Source of the DNA: Acidobacteriaceae bacterium
GTDB lineage: Bacteria > Acidobacteriota > Terriglobia > Terriglobales > Acidobacteriaceae
Assembly: GCA_003165095.1 (NCBI GenBank)
Contig: PLSH01000250.1
Span: forward strand, 1-5,985
Length of the DNA stretch: 5,985 nucleotides
Direction of reading: 5' to 3'
Positions 4,268 through 5,985 of this stretch are shown piece by piece. The notes beneath the pieces are model-generated. The model saw nothing but the letters and a program-made list of their open reading frames with translations. It was not told where the DNA came from and searched no databases. The stretch's first letter is position 1, and every line of letters starts with the position of its first letter. A program made the translations under genes and the position numbers.

Positions 4268-5985
4268 TTACTGCTGGAACGTTGACATCTTCGCCGACCC
4301 GTTGGTGCCTTCCATGCAAACAGCACTCGTCGATGTGATGACCATGCACGTCAACCCGCTCGACTGTCCGGTTTCAACGATTGAGAATGCTCCGTAAGTG
4401 GAGGAAAGCCAACTGTAAGTCACACCGGTCTGCGATTCATCCCAGTCAAAGCTGTTTTCTCCGCCTGTGGACTGGTCGGCTGTGATACTGCCAGTACTTG
4501 AAAGGACTGCTTCTCCGACCGAGGCGTCACCGGACTTTTCATTCATATTGGCAGTCAGGTAAGTGCCGGCCAGAGCGGCGTTGGTAAAGGTGGTCTGCGT
4601 CTGCGGCAGAAACCAGCCCGATTCCAGGAAGTTCGGGCTGCCGCCGCCGTTGAGATCCAGATAGAAGGCGGAGTTGGTGTCGTAGAAGTACAGGAAACCT
4701 GAGTCGGTGCCCGGCGAGAATGTGGCGCGGCCGGGATTGGCCGAGTCGAACGTGATGGCCGACCCGGGGCCGTTTTCCTTGCCGACATCGTACTTGCCGT
4801 TGCTATCGTCATAACTCTGGTTCACAGTGCCCGCGCCGGCGCCGTTGCCGCTGAACTGGTAGACAAAGGAGTCGTAACCTGAGATGGCGCCGCTGGTGCC
4901 CTCGTACGCCTGTCCGTAAAGAACGGCTGAGCCGTTGAAGCTGGAGTTGGAATACGAGGTCTGCTGCTGGGTGCGCACGTCGCCGGACTGTACGCCTGTG
5001 TCTCCGGCCGTTTCGAGGATGAACATGCGATTGGCGTCGATGACGTAAACCACGAACGAGCTCCCACTGGTTTGGCCGGTTGCAAGAACGGTGACATCAT
5101 AGACCCCGTTGCTGTTGGGCACGGTGTAAGTGCCGCTGGCTATGGTCCCGCCCTTGTCGCCGGTCTGATCGAGGCGCATGCCGTCGATTATGCCGCTGGT
5201 CACGGTTCCGCCGGGTACGCCTCCTGGCCCGCCGGTGGCGGATTCAGCGGAGAGAGTGAGGCGGCCGACGTATTGCTTCGGTGTGCCGCTGCTGTTCTCG
5301 CCCTGGAAGCCGAAAGCAACGCCCTTGCCGCTCACGGTGCTGGAAGCAAAGGCGGCGGGAGTGGCCTGGTAGCAAACGCCGGTGGAGGTTTGCCCGGAAG
5401 GCGATGCGCCCGCGTCGTCGATCTCGACCAGGCGAAACTCGGTGGCTGTGGTCGTGACGTGATTCGCATCGTTCAGCGCAATCGCGTAATGCGATATCTG
5501 GGTTCCGGTACCGCCGGAAGTCACAGTAGAAGTCGTGGTCGCTATCCCGTTGTTATCAGCACCGATGCTGAAGGTGCCGGTCGAGGTTCCGGAAAGCTCC
5601 GTCGTGTAGTCACTGCCATTTATGTCAAATACGCCGCCGGTTGTGGTTCCCGCGGCGCCATTGGCCGTGAAGCTGGAGAGAGATGCCCAGCGCGAGCCAT
5701 CGCTGTCTTTGTAGCCGTTAGTCTTGCAGACGTAAGTACCGCTGAGGTACTTGTTATTGACGCCATTTGGGCCACTGCTCACATCGACGGTATAGGCAAT
5801 GGGCCCGTCGGTATCGGTTCCGCTGTCAGTTACGGATACGCTGAACGGGACGTTGGTGGCAGCAGTCGGCGTTCCGCTGATCTGAAGATAGCTGTCGCCG
5901 TTGCTGGAGGCGGTGAGGCCGTTCCCCAGGGCCACAGGAGTCCCATTGGTGGGCACCGAGGTGGTGGTGGAGCCGACCGTAACTG
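4268..5985 (-). CDS. Large modular exported protein, C-terminal part (5' end outside window)
   Basis: The frame is open to the window edge: nine more residues (VTVGSTTTS) precede the GTG at 5956, so 571 residues are visible and the true start lies outside. Composition is that of a secreted or surface beta protein: very rich in Gly, Ser, Thr and Asn, poor in charge, no membrane helix. The first ~60 residues (YLQISGTPTAATNVPFSV, VTDSGTD) resemble the end of a putative-Ig (He_PIG-like) domain. About four diverged modules of 100-120 residues follow, each opening with a strand such as LSGTYVC, VSGKGVAFGFQG, FNGSAVLYGQA or LAGTYLTANM. Several close with a hydrophobic strand plus acidic turn such as FVVYVIDANRMFILET. 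The last module has a CMVITSTSAVC cysteine pair that could form a disulfide. No enzyme motif is visible. This style is common in Acidobacteria, where such proteins are presumed cell-surface or adhesive; the function here is unknown. The signal peptide, if any, is off the window. Confidence 0.85.
   Translation of the reverse strand, partial: VTVGSTTTSVPTNGTPVALGNGLTASSNGDSYLQISGTPTAATNVPFSVSVTDSGTDTDGPIAYTVDVSSGPNGVNNKYLSGTYVCKTNGYKDSDGSRWASLSSFTANGAAGTTTGGVFDINGSDYTTELSGTSTGTFSIGADNNGIATTTSTVTSGGTGTQISHYAIALNDANHVTTTATEFRLVEIDDAGASPSGQTSTGVCYQATPAAFASSTVSGKGVAFGFQGENSSGTPKQYVGRLTLSAESATGGPGGVPGGTVTSGIIDGMRLDQTGDKGGTIASGTYTVPNSNGVYDVTVLATGQTSGSSFVVYVIDANRMFILETAGDTGVQSGDVRTQQQTSYSNSSFNGSAVLYGQAYEGTSGAISGYDSFVYQFSGNGAGAGTVNQSYDDSNGKYDVGKENGPGSAITFDSANPGRATFSPGTDSGFLYFYDTNSAFYLDLNGGGSPNFLESGWFLPQTQTTFTNAALAGTYLTANMNEKSGDASVGEAVLSSTGSITADQSTGGENSFDWDESQTGVTYSWLSSTYGAFSIVETGQSSGLTCMVITSTSAVCMEGTNGSAKMSTFQQ

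Noticed and set aside
3972..4397. Plus-strand open frame of 141 codons in the gene-free stretch
   Set aside because: No recognisable domain, no ribosome-binding site seen, contains the strong hairpin and runs into the 3' end of the opposing gene.

Overview
The window (about 60% GC, 5985 bp) looks like chromosomal DNA of an Acidobacteriota member, probably a Terriglobia/Acidobacteriaceae-type soil bacterium. Two observations suggest this. One is a secreted von Willebrand A protein of the 'VWFA-related Acidobacterial domain' architecture. The other is a long, Ser/Thr/Gly-rich exported protein with an Ig-like segment followed by repeated beta-rich modules, a style common in that phylum. The taxonomic call is inference; no rRNA or tRNA is present.

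Layout, left to right. (1) The C-terminal half of pyruvate, phosphate dikinase (ppdK, + strand, 5' end off the window), followed by a strong stem-loop. (2) A short AT-rich patch carrying three GTAC-centred sites, a putative -10 element and the start of a two-gene type II toxin-antitoxin operon: a Phd/YefM-family antitoxin (1438-1698) overlapping by one base a PIN-domain, VapC-type ribonuclease toxin (1698-2087), again followed by a stem-loop. (3) A broken transglutaminase-like gene (2200-2674). Its N- and C-terminal ends are recognisable, but the catalytic middle is missing and the two ends lie in different reading frames. (4) On the minus strand, a secreted VWA-domain protein (2708-3871) with a Gly/His-rich insertion. 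(5) A gene-free stretch (3872-4267) holding a perfect 14-bp stem-loop that probably ends the next minus-strand gene. (6) On the minus strand, the C-terminal 571 residues of a large modular exported protein (4268 to beyond 5985).

These are mostly independent units rather than one pathway: a central-metabolism enzyme, a self-contained toxin-antitoxin module, a decayed gene and two envelope or extracellular proteins. The only pair that clearly works together is the antitoxin and toxin. Their expression logic can be read in the DNA: TGTACA-type operator sites over the promoter, an apparently leaderless antitoxin start, and a toxin start coupled to the antitoxin stop. I see no strong evidence for a wholly new system. 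The observations most worth a second look are the toxin-antitoxin control region, the internal deletion in the transglutaminase-like gene, the Gly/His-rich insertion in the VWA protein and the repeated modules of the last protein.
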